Source: Sternotherus odoratus
Lineage: Eukaryota; Chordata; Testudines; Kinosternidae
Length of the DNA stretch: 64,000 nucleotides
Assembly (NCBI GenBank): GCA_032164245.1
Contig: JAVMKO010000003.1
Coordinates: forward strand, 91,139,890-91,203,889
Direction of reading: 5' to 3'
The translations under genes and the position numbers were made by a program. Within the stretch, counting starts at the first letter, position 1, and each line of letters starts with the position of its first letter. Under the pieces are notes generated by a model. That model was not told where the DNA came from. It was given only the letters and a program-made list of their open reading frames with translations, and did not search any database. This document shows, in pieces, positions 46,706 through 57,330 of the stretch.

Positions 46706-47183
46706 AAGTCAAATTATTGCCAAAATCTTTTGTTTGGTTGTTCTCATAACTATACAATAAAAGTAAAGTAGATCAATACTGAAAGCTAATATACGGGTAG
46801 AACTGTAGAGTCCTCAGATATTGTCTGTCTTTCTATCAGGCAGTATGTTTATCAGAAAATAAATCCAACAGTTACTGAACATCCTGTTTAGCTAAGTGTG
46901 TACTTGCCTTATAAATTCAAGTTACATCTAAGCTCTAGACTCATACATGTTCTCTTAAAAAAAAAAAAAGAACAAACAGGCCAATATTCTTTCAGAAATA
47001 TAGCAACTAGTACATGAATCAAGTAACATACCACAGCAACTTTTATATATGCATAAATATTCTATGAACAGACTATTTGCTGACATATATTCATGTAAGG
47101 AAGCAGTTTGTCTAGAACATGCCTCTTCATATATGCTGAGTTGCCTGCCAGACAACCATAAGGTCCACTGTATTGGTTTAGAT

Positions 47184-47532
47184 CAGGGGTCTCCCAACTA
47201 CGGCCTGGGGGCCAGATCTGGCCCGTGGCGACAATCTGTCCAGCTCCCCAGCGAAAGCAAGTGTAAAAAATTGGGACAGGCCTATAGGGAGCCTTTATAA
47301 CAAAAAGCCCCTAAAATCAGGACATCTGGTCACTCTAACCCCCACTGAGCAGGCAAGTGGAGAAGCCGCCGCTATGCCCCCCTGCGCGAGCTGCTGCGGC
47401 CCCATGTGCAGAGGGGCGAGTGCCCCTGTGGAGTGGCCAGAGGAGCAAAGGGGAGGAGGCCGCGACAGCAGCCCACAAAGACCCTTCAAAAATCTAATAT
47501 AGCCCTCGTCTCAAAAAGTTTGGAGACCCCTG
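47184..47532. mobile_element. hAT MITE with nested MITE
   Basis: It starts CAGGGGTCTCCCAACTACGG and ends AAGTTTGGAGACCCCTG. GTTTAGAT flanks it perfectly (47176-47183, 47533-47540). A piece of the TAGGGTGACC MITE (AAAATTGGGACAGGCC to ACATCTGGTCACTCTA) is inside at about 47255-47340. Confidence 0.9.
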
Positions 47533-48730
47533 GTTTAGATAAAATAAAGAGCCCAAAGATGTTAACATGACCCAGTCACTGTTTGACACCAAACAGTATT
47601 AAACAAGGCCTGGGGTTTTTGTATACATACAGCTAGCTTAGTACCATGACAAACACACCGTTAAAAATACTTTAAACCTTTTATTAAAAGATACAGAAGA
47701 GACAGAAAAAACAGTTAAAGCATTTGAAATTTAAAGTAATATGTAAGAATTATTTTAACAAGCTTTCTTGCTCCCTTTCCTTTTAACTGGAGAAAGGAAA
47801 TCCCCTTCTTTGACAGTGTCTTAGATGGTATTAAAAATGGTAATAACTGTCCTTTTGGGGAAAAAGAAAAGAAGCTGTTTAAAATAGCCTGAAATCGTTG
47901 TTGCTATTGTTGTTCAAGTCCAAAACTTTCCTTTCAGGGAAAAGAGAAGAAGTTAATTGAGATGAGCTGCAGCTGTTGCCAAAGTCCAATCCCATTTCGT
48001 TCTAGATAGGGTTTGGGATTCAGCTAGAACTGAGTGAGGTAGTGTTATCAATATTCTTCTCTTTGGCTTGGTCTGATCAGAACCCCTCAGATTTAGGGCA
48101 AAAAAGTTCCAATATGCAGAAGACAGTGGGGGGATGACACCCATGATAGTGAAGCTTGCTCCCATCACCTTTTTCAGTTTTTATTTTGGTTTTTGTATGT
48201 TACACAAAAATATTTTTCTTTTCATGATCCAAAAAGGGAATGATTATTTATTAATTAGACTTAATATGTGACATACTATTTTTGGATTAACAATTTTTGG
48301 CTTTAAATTTTCTGTCTTTAAGAAGCATAATTTCAACACAATCTTTGAATTATGTTCACTTGTCCTTTTTGTTTAGAATAATGTAGTTATGTTATCTGTC
48401 TTTTGTATCTTTTCCTATTACTATTTGTTATTATAGGTTATTGCAATATCTTATGGACAAATATATACTTTCTACAATAAAGTTCACAATTTAGGTAAAT
48501 TTGTAAACCCAGTTGTTACCACAGGTCCGCTTATGTAAGTAGTCAGATTATTCTACATATTTTTAAAATTAGCCTATTTCTTGCTTTAGAGATTTTAGGA
48601 CTCCTGGGTTCAGTTGTTTCATGTTTTGATAATTCTGAGAAGTCATGTCTCTGTGAGCACTAAAATGATTCGTACTATAAACAAGAGTAGCTGAACCAAG
48701 TGCAAGTTATGTCTACATCAAGTTATTTAC

Positions 48731-48808
48731 CTGATTATTTTGATGGTGACGGAAAATTGTTACACTTCCTGTTGATGAAGCAGCTACAATTCTTTCCTGG
48801 TCAAAAAA
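48731..48808 (-). CDS. NUP43: NUP43 exon 3
   Basis: 26 codons, FFDQERIVAASSTGSVTIFR plus HHQNNQ, between TTCTTAG (acceptor ending 48809) and AATCAG|GTAAAT (48731). Phase 0 at both ends. It corresponds to the conserved FFDQERIVAASSTG blade 2 strand. Confidence 0.94.
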
Positions 48809-49102
48809 CTAAGAAGAAATATCTTAAGCTTGTTACAGTTTGAGGACATCATCACAGAAACAGAAGTGATTTGAATTTGAAGGAGTCTTACTCATTTTTA
48901 GATAACGTCAGAACCTACACATGCAAAAACTGATGTTTGGAAATTAATTTAGACAATAACACTCCCGCCCCACCCAACAAAAACATTATTTGATTCTCAA
49001 TATTCTGATATTTTACTGATACTTAACATCTTCTTTAAAAGGGGTATTTTTTTTTAAATAAGGATTTAACAACAACACAGCCACTGAATATAACTATTTT
49101 AC

Positions 49103-49225
49103 CTGCATGTCCATAACATCACCATGGTGTCTGATATCACATAACAGCTGTGGTTCTCCTTGATACTCCCCACTAGGACCCAAACTCCCGAAGTCTCCAA
49201 CAGACCAAACAGAGATCTTGTTTTC
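49103..49225 (-). CDS. NUP43: NUP43 exon 2
   Basis: 41 codons between CATACAG (acceptor to 49226) and ATGCAG|GTAAAA (49103), phase 0 at both ends. It encodes ENKISVWSVGDFG and LLCDIRHHGDVMDMQ, the end of blade 1 and the start of blade 2. It is too short for an open-frame scan to list and was found by joining frames. Confidence 0.94.
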
Positions 49226-50254
49226 CTGTATGAAATGAGCTAAGCTAGTTTATTTTAAAATATTTTAAGACATTCTTGTCAATAAGTCAGTTGAGACAAG
49301 GTGGGTGAGATAACATTTTTATTGCACCAAATTCTGTTGGTAAAAAAAAAAAAAACTGGTCTCTTTGAGCAAGTTGATCCAAAAAAAGTTGGTCTCTCTC
49401 TAATATCCTGGGACCAACAGTGCACCTGAAACAGTAAGTCAGCTCAGCTTTCTTTCTCTTTCCAAAGAGAATACCTTGAGAAAATAAACAAACACACACT
49501 ATATTTTCATAAACGTAGAATACATTCAAAGCACCTGGAGAAAAGTAACATGCCATAATATTTTTTTGTATTTTACATAGCATATTAATCCTTCAAAGGG
49601 CTAAACAATTAATGAAATCTACATAACCAGTTAAACGCAGCCATCTCCAAGGAGAAGAGAGACAATCAGCACACACCAAAAGGAAGAGGAAATTTGGGTC
49701 ATGGAGCTATGCAGAGAAACACACACCAGCAAAGCGCTTTAACCGTCATGAAGAGAAACCAGGAGTTTAGTTGAAGATCTCACACAGTTAGCTGCATGGT
49801 GCTCAATTCTCAGTTAAGTAAAAGGGGAAAGTCTCTGTTCAACCGCCTACCGGGACCTGAAAACGCACAGACAACCACGCCGGCCCCGGAGGTCACAGCG
49901 CGTCAGCGCCGGGAAGCAGCGCCCGCTCCTCGCCGGGGTAAGGGGGAGGGTCCGGGCACCGCGGCAGCATGAGGCGCCGCACGGGGCAAACGCGGCACCC
50001 CCGGCTTGTGCCGCTGTGACACTCTCGCGCCGCTCGCCGGACACCCCCCCCCCCCCACCGACCCCTCCCCCCCCCCCACCGACCCCTCCCTCTCGCGCCC
50101 AGCAGCGGCCTGCCCCGGGGGGCCACTAAGGGCGCGAGTCAGGCAGAGCCGAGGGAGCGGCCTGTTCTAGTAACGGCCGCGCGGCAGCAGTAGCCCAAGC
50201 CGGGGCGAGAGGGGACTGGGGGGCGCAGCGCGCGGGGCTGCCCCGGGCCGGTAC
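49226..50254 (-). other. NUP43 intron 1
   Basis: It holds a Penelope-like 3' end pair (49290-49435) and, near exon 1, the 3' part of the CpG island. Nothing else was recognised. Confidence 0.75.
49290..49435. repeat. Inverted pair of Penelope-like (family 2) ends
   Basis: GACAAGGTGGGTGAGATAAC is the reverse of the 3' end seen at 18230, and TCTCTAATATCCTGGGACCA follows in forward orientation. Confidence 0.55.
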
Positions 50255-50640
50255 CTCGTTGTCCCAGGAACCGGTCGCGAAGACCTCGGGCGGCTGCAGA
50301 GCGGCAGCGGGCACCGGCCGCCAGCGGGTCTTACTGATCTTCTGGGACACGAACTTGGCGGAAAAATCCTCCATGGCGGCGACCGAGCGGTGACCGGCTC
50401 CCGCCACTGCCCCGGCTCTTCCCCCCGTCAAACAGTCTCGCCGATTGGCTGAAGCCGTCCGGTCAACAGCGGCTGCGGAGGGACAAACTTCCTCTGTGGT
50501 GGCGGCTGCGCTCACAGGTGGGCGGGATCTGCTGGGGTTTGGGTGGAGATGAAACGTTCGGGGGCGGGGACAGGTTCGTGCGCCTGGGTCACTTCGCGTC
50601 CCGTGTGTCGCGCCTCCGAACCCAAACAAAGATGCACAAA
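49850..50640. promoter_or_regulatory. NUP43: CpG island, NUP43 promoter
   Basis: GC- and CpG-rich DNA surrounds NUP43 exon 1. A C-rich tandem (CCCCACCGACCCCTCCC) lies at 50043-50092 inside intron 1. The transcription start is not visible, and there is no TATA box. Confidence 0.8.
50255..50374 (-). CDS. NUP43: NUP43 exon 1
   Basis: The ATG is at 50374-50372 in the context GCCGCCATGG, an excellent Kozak site. The exon encodes MEDFSAKFVSQKISKTRWRP and then FATGSWDNE, where WD40 blade 1 starts. The donor is AACGAG|GTACC at 50255 (phase 0). It lies in a CpG island. A larger open frame continues upstream of the ATG but shows no conserved residues. Confidence 0.95.
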
Positions 50641-51680
50641 AATCTCAGACAGGATTCCGCTCTCCACATTTACGGTATAGGAAGCCATATCTGGACCTGC
50701 TGATAGTAATACCCAACACTCATTAGAGAAAAGCATATATAGCCCTCAGAGAAAAAGAAATGGCTGGTTTCACATGTATTTCCTTAATATTTTACGAAAC
50801 ACCAATTCATTCCCCTTTTCCAGTCCAATTTTCTATGGATCCTTTGTGTTCTGGGATAAACGTCTGGGGGAGTGTCTAGACTAACATTTACCATTGTGTT
50901 AGTTAACTGGAAGTCAGTTAACTCGAGTTAAAACAGAAACCACAAACTAATTGATACAACTCTCTGGATATGATGTAAGAAATATCAAAGAAAGATGTCA
51001 ATGAGTACAAAAAATTTCTTAATCGCCATCATAATGTCCCCTCATATTTGCTGAAATTGGTCTATGTGCAGAAAGGAAAAAAATGGACATGACCTACCCA
51101 AATTCATATATTCAAGAGAATAGGAGGAATATTAAATCAAAACAACAGAATTACCTGTTTAGTTATTTTATCCAGGAGCACACATACACACAGTTAATTC
51201 TGAAGTACTGTAAACCCATGATTCTGTCCCTTTGCTTCATTTAAATAACCTATGTCCAAGGGTTTTGGGAAGGATAGACAGAGGGTAGTAAGTAGCAGTG
51301 GGTCCATTTGTTTCAGAGAAAGAGAAGGACTTGAATGCATTCCGGTTCTTTACAGAGAATATTGGCATAACATGTATTATATTTTTCTGTTTACTGAATG
51401 CGGTTACCAAACATTTTCTGGGACATGTACATAATTATAGGGGAAGGTGGTAGTGACACCTTGATTTTGGTTGTCTAACACTTTCCATTATTATAAAAAT
51501 TTACTTAACCCTTCTTTTGAGAAGCTCAAACATTTCAGTTGTTTGCAGAAGGCCTCTGAAAATTCTGCACTCAAAAAGCTGTTGGCCTAGAGCAGGGGTC
51601 TCCAAACTACGGCCCGCGGGCCGGATGCGGCCCGCGAGGCCCTCTCATCCGGCCCGCGGAGATCTTTTTGGCTCCGCGCT

Positions 51681-51840
51681 GGGGCCTGGAAGCGCCGCGC
51701 GGGCCGCCGCCGCCAGCCGCGGGGCCTGGAAGCGCCGCGCGCTCGGCCGCCGCCGCCAGCCGCGGGGCCTGGAAGCGCCGCGCGCTCGGCCGCCGCCGCC
51801 AGCCGCGGGTCCGGGACGCGCCGCGTGCTCGGCTGCCGCC
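51681..51840. repeat. GC-rich tandem repeat, ~3-4 copies
   Basis: GGGCCTGGAAGCGCCGCGCG followed by CTCGGCCGCCGCCGCCAGCC is repeated with a period of about 48 bp. Confidence 0.9.
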
Positions 51841-51916
51841 GCCGGCCAGGGACGGCTCGGAGCTGGGGCCGGGACGCGCCGCACCGAACTGCACAGGCGG
51901 CGAACCGGTCTGTGGG

Positions 51917-52566
51917 GAGAGACCGGGTTGAGCAGGTCAGTTGGGGGGGTGAGAGACCTGGCTGGGTGGGTCAGTTGGGGGGAGGGGTTGGAGGAAAGGA
52001 GGTTTTGGGGTGAGAGACCTGGCTGGGTGGGTCAGTTGGGGGGGAGGTTGGAGGAAAGGAGGTTTTGGGGTGAGAGACCTGGCTCGGTGGGTCATTTGGG
52101 GGGGGGTTGGAGGAAAGGAGGTTTTGGGGTGAGAGACCGGGCTGGGTGGGTCATTTTGGGGGGTGGGTGGGAGGGAAGGAGGTTTTGGGGTGAGAGACCT
52201 GGCTGGGTGGGTCATTTGGGGGGGGGTTGGAGGAAAGGAGGTTTTGGGGGGAGAGACCTGGCTGGGTGGGTCATTTGGGGGGGGGGGTTGGAGGAAAGGA
52301 GGTTTTTGGGGGAGAGACCTGGCTGGGTGGGTCAGTTGGGGGTTGGAGGAAAGGAGGTTTGGGGGGGAGAGACCTGGCTGGGTGGGTCAGTTGGGGGTTG
52401 GAGGAAAGGAGGTTTGGGGGGGAGAGACCTGGCTGGGTGGGTCATTTGGGGGGGGGGGTTGGAGGAAAGGAGGTTTTTGGGGGAGAGACCTGGCTGGGTG
52501 GGTCAGTTGGGGGTTGGAGGAAAGGAGGTTTGGGGGGGAGAGACCTGGCTGGGTGGGTCAGTTGGG
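51917..52566. repeat. G-rich minisatellite, ~12 copies
   Basis: Units of 54-63 bp begin GAGAGACCTGGCTGGGTGGG and end GGAGGAAAGGAGGTTTTGGG. The length varies through the G-runs. Confidence 0.95.
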
Positions 52567-52972
52567 GTGTTCATGTGTAGTGTTCATGTGTAGTGAACAG
52601 GTGTTCATGTGTAGTGTATCAATGTGTTATTAAATAATAACTGAATAAAATAATATTAAATAAATAATTAAAAACAACATCCATGTTTTGATTCTTTTTT
52701 ATTTGGACCTCGAGTGTGTTGTCGGCCCCCGAACTGCTATTTGATAGTTAATGCGGCCCTCGGGCTGAAAAGTTTGGAGACCCCTGGCCTAGAGAACTGT
52801 TCTCTCTTTGTCCCATGGAATTCCATTAAGGTTTAGCTGAGTTGTAAACTATTAAAATCACCATTTCCCTTCTCTCACTTGCATTCCTCAGGAATAGTTT
52901 GGCAACATGATACATGTAGGTATTGTGACAGATCTGGAATGGTTCTGTAATAATTTTTGAATCTATGCAGTA

Positions 52973-53110
52973 TAGTTGTAGCTGTGTCAGTCCCAAGGAT
53001 ATGAAAGAGACAAGGGAAGTGAGATAATGTCTTTTATTGCTACAGTTTCTGCTGGAGAAAGAGACAAGCTTTCAAGCCACTCAGAGCTCTTCTTCAGGTC
53101 TAGGAAAGGA
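52973..53110 (-). mobile_element. Penelope-like 3' end (family 2)
   Basis: The reverse of AGCTCTGAGTGGCTTGAAAG and CAATAAAAGACATTATCTCA, with the PLE-like tail GGACTGACACAGCTACAACT. Related to 18230. Confidence 0.5.
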
Positions 53111-54208
53111 ACTCCCAGCATCACAGCAAAAATACGAGGTGGAACAGATTGCTTAGCATAAGTAGCTAGCACCATTCAAGGTAAAGTGGCCTAATAGCCC
53201 CCAACCTGAAGCAAATACTCACCAGCAACCACACACCACACAACAAAAACACTTGCATGATAATTTCAGAGATGTACTTGACTAGCAATCATCAACTCAT
53301 TTGTAGTAATAGAAATCAAGGATAGATGCTAAGGATATTCATCTGTGTTTACCTGTATCTTGTTAGAAGTTTAACAGTGTAATCAGATTAGCTTGTAGAT
53401 GCTAATTCCCCTTCACATCTTTAATTGCCTTAATTATGTATGGGACTGTGTCCAGTTAACTTTAAGATCAAAGATGTAAGATACTGCAGGAATACTAGTA
53501 ATATTATGTAAATTTGACATTTCCTAATTTTGCCATCTAATTTAGTGTAGATTTTTTGTATGTCATTTAGAAGCAGAAATCTTATGTTGCTCTAGTTTAG
53601 CTATCAGTAAGCTTTCTCTACAGTACACCAAGTAAATTCTAATTTACATCATAACCTTCACTCACAAAAGCCTATGAAAATGGATGGAGCTTTATATACA
53701 CTCTATATTACTGTTTTCTAAACAAAAGATCTTTGATGTTATAATTAAAGCAATGGGTTGATATGGGTTGATAGGTGCAATCACCCTCATAGCCCCTACT
53801 TTCCCTCCCACTATTCACTACTGTCACCCTCCCTGTTTCCAAGCTTGGGAGTCTGTCATTTTTTGGTCACGTCTACACTGGCAAAGATACAGCACTGGCA
53901 GTCAGAGCGTGCAGAAGGAAAACCAAGGTTGTGTGTTCATACTGACAGCTGCCTGTGCAATAGCATGTTCACACTTGCGGCACTTGCAGCACTATCTGGA
54001 GTGGTGCACTCTGGGCAGCTATCCAACAGAGCATCTTTTTCCCTTTTGCTGCTAAGTCTTGTGGGAAGGTGGGGGGTCATGGGGCATCCTGGGTCCAGTC
54101 TCAATGCCCCATGATGCATTGTTTTGCATCCCAGCAAATCCTGTGCTTCCATCCGCATTTGGTGCCATCTTTCAACGGTTTGTGTACTGTGCGCCCTACC
54201 TCTTGCAG

Positions 54209-54800
54209 GAATGGATCCCGAACTGCTGACCAGTTTCCTTTTCACTCTCACTAACACGTCACAAATGGAAGTAGAGTTATTCCTTAAACTACAAAGTCAA
54301 GAGGAGTGTGACATTGATCTCGCCAAGCATAGTAGCTATGATATGAGATTGCTTGTGGCTTTCACGGAGGTGCTGACCACAGTGGAATGCCACTTTTGGA
54401 CTCGGAAAACAAGCACTGAATGGTGGGACCACATCATCATGCCCGTCTGATTGCGATGATGAGCAGTGGCTGCAGAAATTTCACATGAGGAAAGCCACAT
54501 TCATGGGACTGTGTGACAAGAATGAGAGCTGCCCTGTTGTTGGAGAAGTGTGTGGCAATTACACTGTGGAAGCTGGCTATTCCAGACTGATACCAATCGG
54601 TCGCTAACCAGTTCGAAGTGGGAAAGACAACCATTGGACTTGTGTTGATGGAAGTGTGCAGGGCCATTAATTGCATCCTGCTTTAAAAGGCCGTGACTCT
54701 GGGCAACGTGCATGATATTATGGCTGGCTTTGCACAAATGGGCTTCCCTAATTGCAGAGGGGCAATCAATGGCACACACATTCCAATTCTGGCACCAGAC
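54209..54800 (+). pseudogene. Harbinger transposase remnant
   Basis: An ATG at 54209 opens MDPELLTSFLFTLTNTSQME. The frame stops at 54450, and later motifs (ANQFEVGKTTIGLVLMEVCR, GNVHDIMAGFAQMGFPNCRG) are in other frames with a TAA between. The C-terminal catalytic part is beyond the CR1 insertion and mostly missing. The copy is dead. Confidence 0.75.
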
Positions 54801-54801
54801 C

Positions 54802-55308
54802 ATAGAATCATAGAATATCAGGGTTGGAAGGGACCTCAGGATGTCATCTAGTCCAACCCCCTGCTAATCCCCAACTAAATGTCAGCTAATCCCCAACTAA
54901 ATCATCCCAGCGAGGGCTTTGTCAAGCCTGACCTTAAAAACCTCTAAGGCAGGAGATTCCACCACCTCCCTAGGTAACCTATTCCAGTGCTTCACCACCC
55001 TCCTAGTGAAAAAGTTTTTCCTAATATCCAACCTAAACATCCACAACTTGAGACCATTACTCCTTGTTCGGTCATCTGCTACCACTGAGAACAGTCTAGA
55101 ACCATCCTCTTTAGAACCCCCTTTCAGGTAGTTGAAAGCAGCTATCAAATCCCACCTCATTCTTCTCTTCTGCACACCAATCCCAGTTCCCTCAGCCCCT
55201 CTTCCTAAATCATGTGCTCCAGCCCCTAATCATTTTTGTTGCCCTCTGCTGGACTTTTTCCAGTTTATCCACATCCTTCTTGTAGTGTGAGGCCCAAAAC
55301 TGGACACT
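54802..55308 (-). mobile_element. CR1 nested in Harbinger
   Basis: It begins ATAGAATCATAGAATATCAG on the plus strand, the reverse of a CR1 3' end with its ATTCTATG tail. ORF2 C-terminal coding ([20 protein letters not shown]) reads on the minus strand near 55060-55000. Confidence 0.9.
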
Positions 55309-56159
55309 GGACTATTCTTCTTGTCAGTGGATGCAGTACAGGGGTTGGCTGGAGAGTGATCTGCTGTCGATCTGATGGGTTTTTACTAGACCTGCTAAAT
55401 TGACTACCGGTGGATCAATCTCAGAGCCTCGATCCCTACCGCAGTGTAGACCTGCCCTGAGAATCAGGGAACGGGTAATCAGCAGATAATAGTTCTCCCC
55501 TTAAGATCCAGCTTCCAAAGGCTGGAAGTGGAGAATTTGCATTCACCTCTCCCTAGAGGTTCCTAGGAAAATGTCTTAACAATGCCTGCCCCTTAAATTC
55601 ATTCTTGTCTGGCACATTGTTAGCACAGTCCTTTGAAGTTCATAACACTTCCCAGGGTTCACATTTACCCCCTAGGCATGGTACATGCAATCCTGACCTA
55701 TACTGTACATAACTTTTGTATTTAGTACAGTGGACTCCAAAGATACTTAAACTTAATTTAACCAGATTTTTCAAGGATACTACAGGAAATGAGTGTCACT
55801 CAGCTACTGCCACGGTGGAAGCCAAAGAAAAAGCTACTGTAAACTCCATCCCTGCTGTTAAAGTGACCTACATTTAGCAAGGAGAGATAGGCAAGAACTG
55901 GGACCACAGCACTCTGGGGAAGCCTGGGTTTAGGTTCAAACTTCACAGCTACCCTTTTCTTTAGAAGGGGCCTGAATCAACCCTCCCAGGCACCCCAGAA
56001 ATCCCAAACACTCCAGCCTTTGCTGAGATGGGGCTGTGCAGCGACATGCTGCTTGTGGCTCTCACTGCCTCTGACAGCCCCCCCACCCCTTACAGCCGAC
56101 TGCATGTAGCCTCTCCCCAACCAGCTCCACCTATCCTCTCCTATAGAGATATGTTATAT

Positions 56160-57330
56160 GTGGGCGACAGTGACGCAGCTAGAACGTTACGACTTCTACC
56201 TCCCCCGACCCCCGCCCAGCACCCAAGCGAGGATATTCGACCCCCTCATAGCTCTTCCCTGCCCGTCAATGGGTGCGCATGCGCACAGCTAGCTGACGGC
56301 CGTTGAGAATGTCGGGCGCGCGGGGCGGTGGGCGCGCGGCCCCTCCCCCCGGCGGGCGCGCGGCTGGGGAGGAGGCGGCGCCTGTGTCAGCGCTAGAGGT
56401 TGTGTCGTTCCTAGGCAAGCTTCTCTGCGCAGTCGCGGCGCTGAAGGCGGCTCTCTACCTGCTCCGCAGAGTGTGTCTAGCGATGGCCTGGAAGTCGGGC
56501 GGCTCCAGCCACTCCGAGCTCATCCACAACCTGCGCAGTGAGTCCGGGGCCGGCCAGGCGAGGGAGGGGCCCCGGCGCGCACAGCCCCAACCCTTCCCCC
56601 AGCCGTTACCGGCCCCTCGGCCAGGCGCACGTCACATTCCGTCCTGGGCTGGGGAGAGACCAACTGTCACTGAGCGGGCCGGGGGCGGGGAGCGCCGGGG
56701 AGGACCCGGCTCTAGGGGTGGGTTGACCGCTGGGGGCGAGGGGCCGCCGCCGCCTCTGGGTGTGTGTTTGGGGGGGAACAGCCCCGCCCCTGCGGGTAGG
56801 TCCCAGCCTAGCGAGTCCGAGGGCGGCGGCCGCCGCTGGGGATGCGGCGGCGGCGGCTTCTCTCCTGCTCCAGGCTCCGCCTGGGCTGCAGCCGCCGGGG
56901 GCGTGTCGTGCAGCGGCGGCGGCTTCTGCTGTCACCCCGCCTGCCGGTGCTGGCCGCCTCGTGTCCCCCCCGGCCCCCGCCCCGTGCTTCAGGCGGCGCG
57001 TGCCCGGGGCTGGCGACCCCCGCCGGGTCGGGGAGCGCTGTGGCTCCGGACTCAGGAGCTGCGGGAGGCGCTGCCGGCGCGGGGAGCCGTTGGGTCCGAG
57101 TGATTTGGGGGGGGGGGCGTTGAACGGGCTGAGGCCATTGCGGGGGGCGGCACGTCCCTGTCCTGTGGTCCCTTTTATCGCTGGACGTTGGCCGGCGCGT
57201 GGCTTTGGGCGGCCCCGTGGAGACGGGCTGGGTAGGAGCGAAGGCGGCGGGGTGGTTGTGGCCGCGATGCGCGAGTGAAATCCAGGGCGACGCGCTGGTA
57301 GGACTCCAGTCCCCTCCTCCTCGGGGAGCG
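56160..57330. promoter_or_regulatory. PCMT1: CpG island, PCMT1 promoter
   Basis: CpG-dense DNA covers PCMT1 exon 1 and the first 800 bases of intron 1. Long antisense open frames here (57511-56606, 57509-56808) lack any domain and come from the base composition. Confidence 0.8.
56309..56537 (+). CDS. PCMT1: PCMT1 exon 1 (partial gene)
   Basis: PCMT1 is protein-L-isoaspartate (D-aspartate) O-methyltransferase. It uses S-adenosylmethionine to methylate isoaspartyl residues in aged proteins, the first step of their repair in the cytosol. The exon encodes 76 codons plus one base. From ATG 56309: a glycine/alanine/proline-rich start, a hydrophobic segment (residues ~30-60, ALEVVSFLGKLLCAVAALKA), then MAWKSGGSSHSELIHNLR. 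The second ATG at 56483 (residue 59) starts the classic cytosolic form. The donor is CTGCGCA|GTGAGT at 56537 (phase 1). Human PCMT1 has the same two-start arrangement as I recall it. The SAM-binding domain lies in later exons outside the window. Confidence 0.94.

Larger units (their letters stand above)
45140..48730 (-). other. NUP43 intron 3
   Basis: It contains a CR1 (45600-46705) with a nested hAT MITE (46441-46655) and another hAT (47184-47532) with a MITE inside. Bases 45150-45590 and 47550-48720 show nothing recognisable. Confidence 0.8.
35536..50374 (-). other. NUP43: NUP43 gene, complete coding region
   Basis: This is a WD40 beta-propeller subunit of the Nup107-160 Y-complex, which forms the nuclear pore scaffold and goes to kinetochores in mitosis. 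Eight exons join at GT/AG sites (50374-50255, 49225-49103, 48808-48731, 45139-44959, 42966-42831, 42102-41951, 38913-38791, 35747-35536). They total 1125 nt, 374 codons plus TGA, against 380 residues in human. All phases match. The propeller is recognisable throughout, with PEIVTVGEDGRINLF, VVATGG-like and LFTCSEDGSLWHWD blade ends, and the conserved C-terminus LDVLGPCLVCGTDAEAIYV. There are no stops or frameshifts, so the gene looks functional despite many repeats in its introns. The human comparison is from memory. Confidence 0.97.
51593..52786. mobile_element. hAT-type element with internal minisatellites
   Basis: It starts CAGGGGTCTCCAAACTACGG and ends AAAGTTTGGAGACCCCTG. GCCTAGAG flanks it perfectly (51585-51592, 52787-52794). 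Two minisatellites fill it (51681-51840, 51917-52566). The 358-codon frame that spans it on the plus strand is a read-through of these repeats, not a gene. Confidence 0.88.
53865..55457 (+). mobile_element. Harbinger element, split by CR1
   Basis: The start GGTCACGTCTACACTGG and the end CAGTGTAGACCTGCCC are inverted repeats. The coding remains include HFWTRKTSTEWWDHIIMPV (54395-54450) and, after a frame change, GFAQMGFPNCRGAINGTHIP (about 54725-54790), which is the DDE-region hallmark of PIF/Harbinger transposases (GFPNC-GAIDGTHIPI). A CR1 is inserted right after it. Confidence 0.82.
50640..56160. other. NUP43-PCMT1 intergenic region
   Basis: It contains a hAT element with tandem repeats (51593-52786), a Penelope-like end (52973-53110) and a Harbinger copy with nested CR1 (53865-55457). 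The stretches 50700-51580, 53190-53860 and 55460-56150 show nothing I can name. Confidence 0.8.

Noticed and set aside
51917..52566. Regular repeats that could be taken for a CRISPR array
   Set aside because: The units are directly adjacent without unique spacers, the genome is eukaryotic, and the array lies in a transposon.
51517..52593. A 358-codon open frame on the plus strand rich in GWVGQLGG repeats
   Set aside because: It runs through a hAT element and its minisatellite. Several frames are open in the same way, and the repeat unit length is not always a multiple of three.
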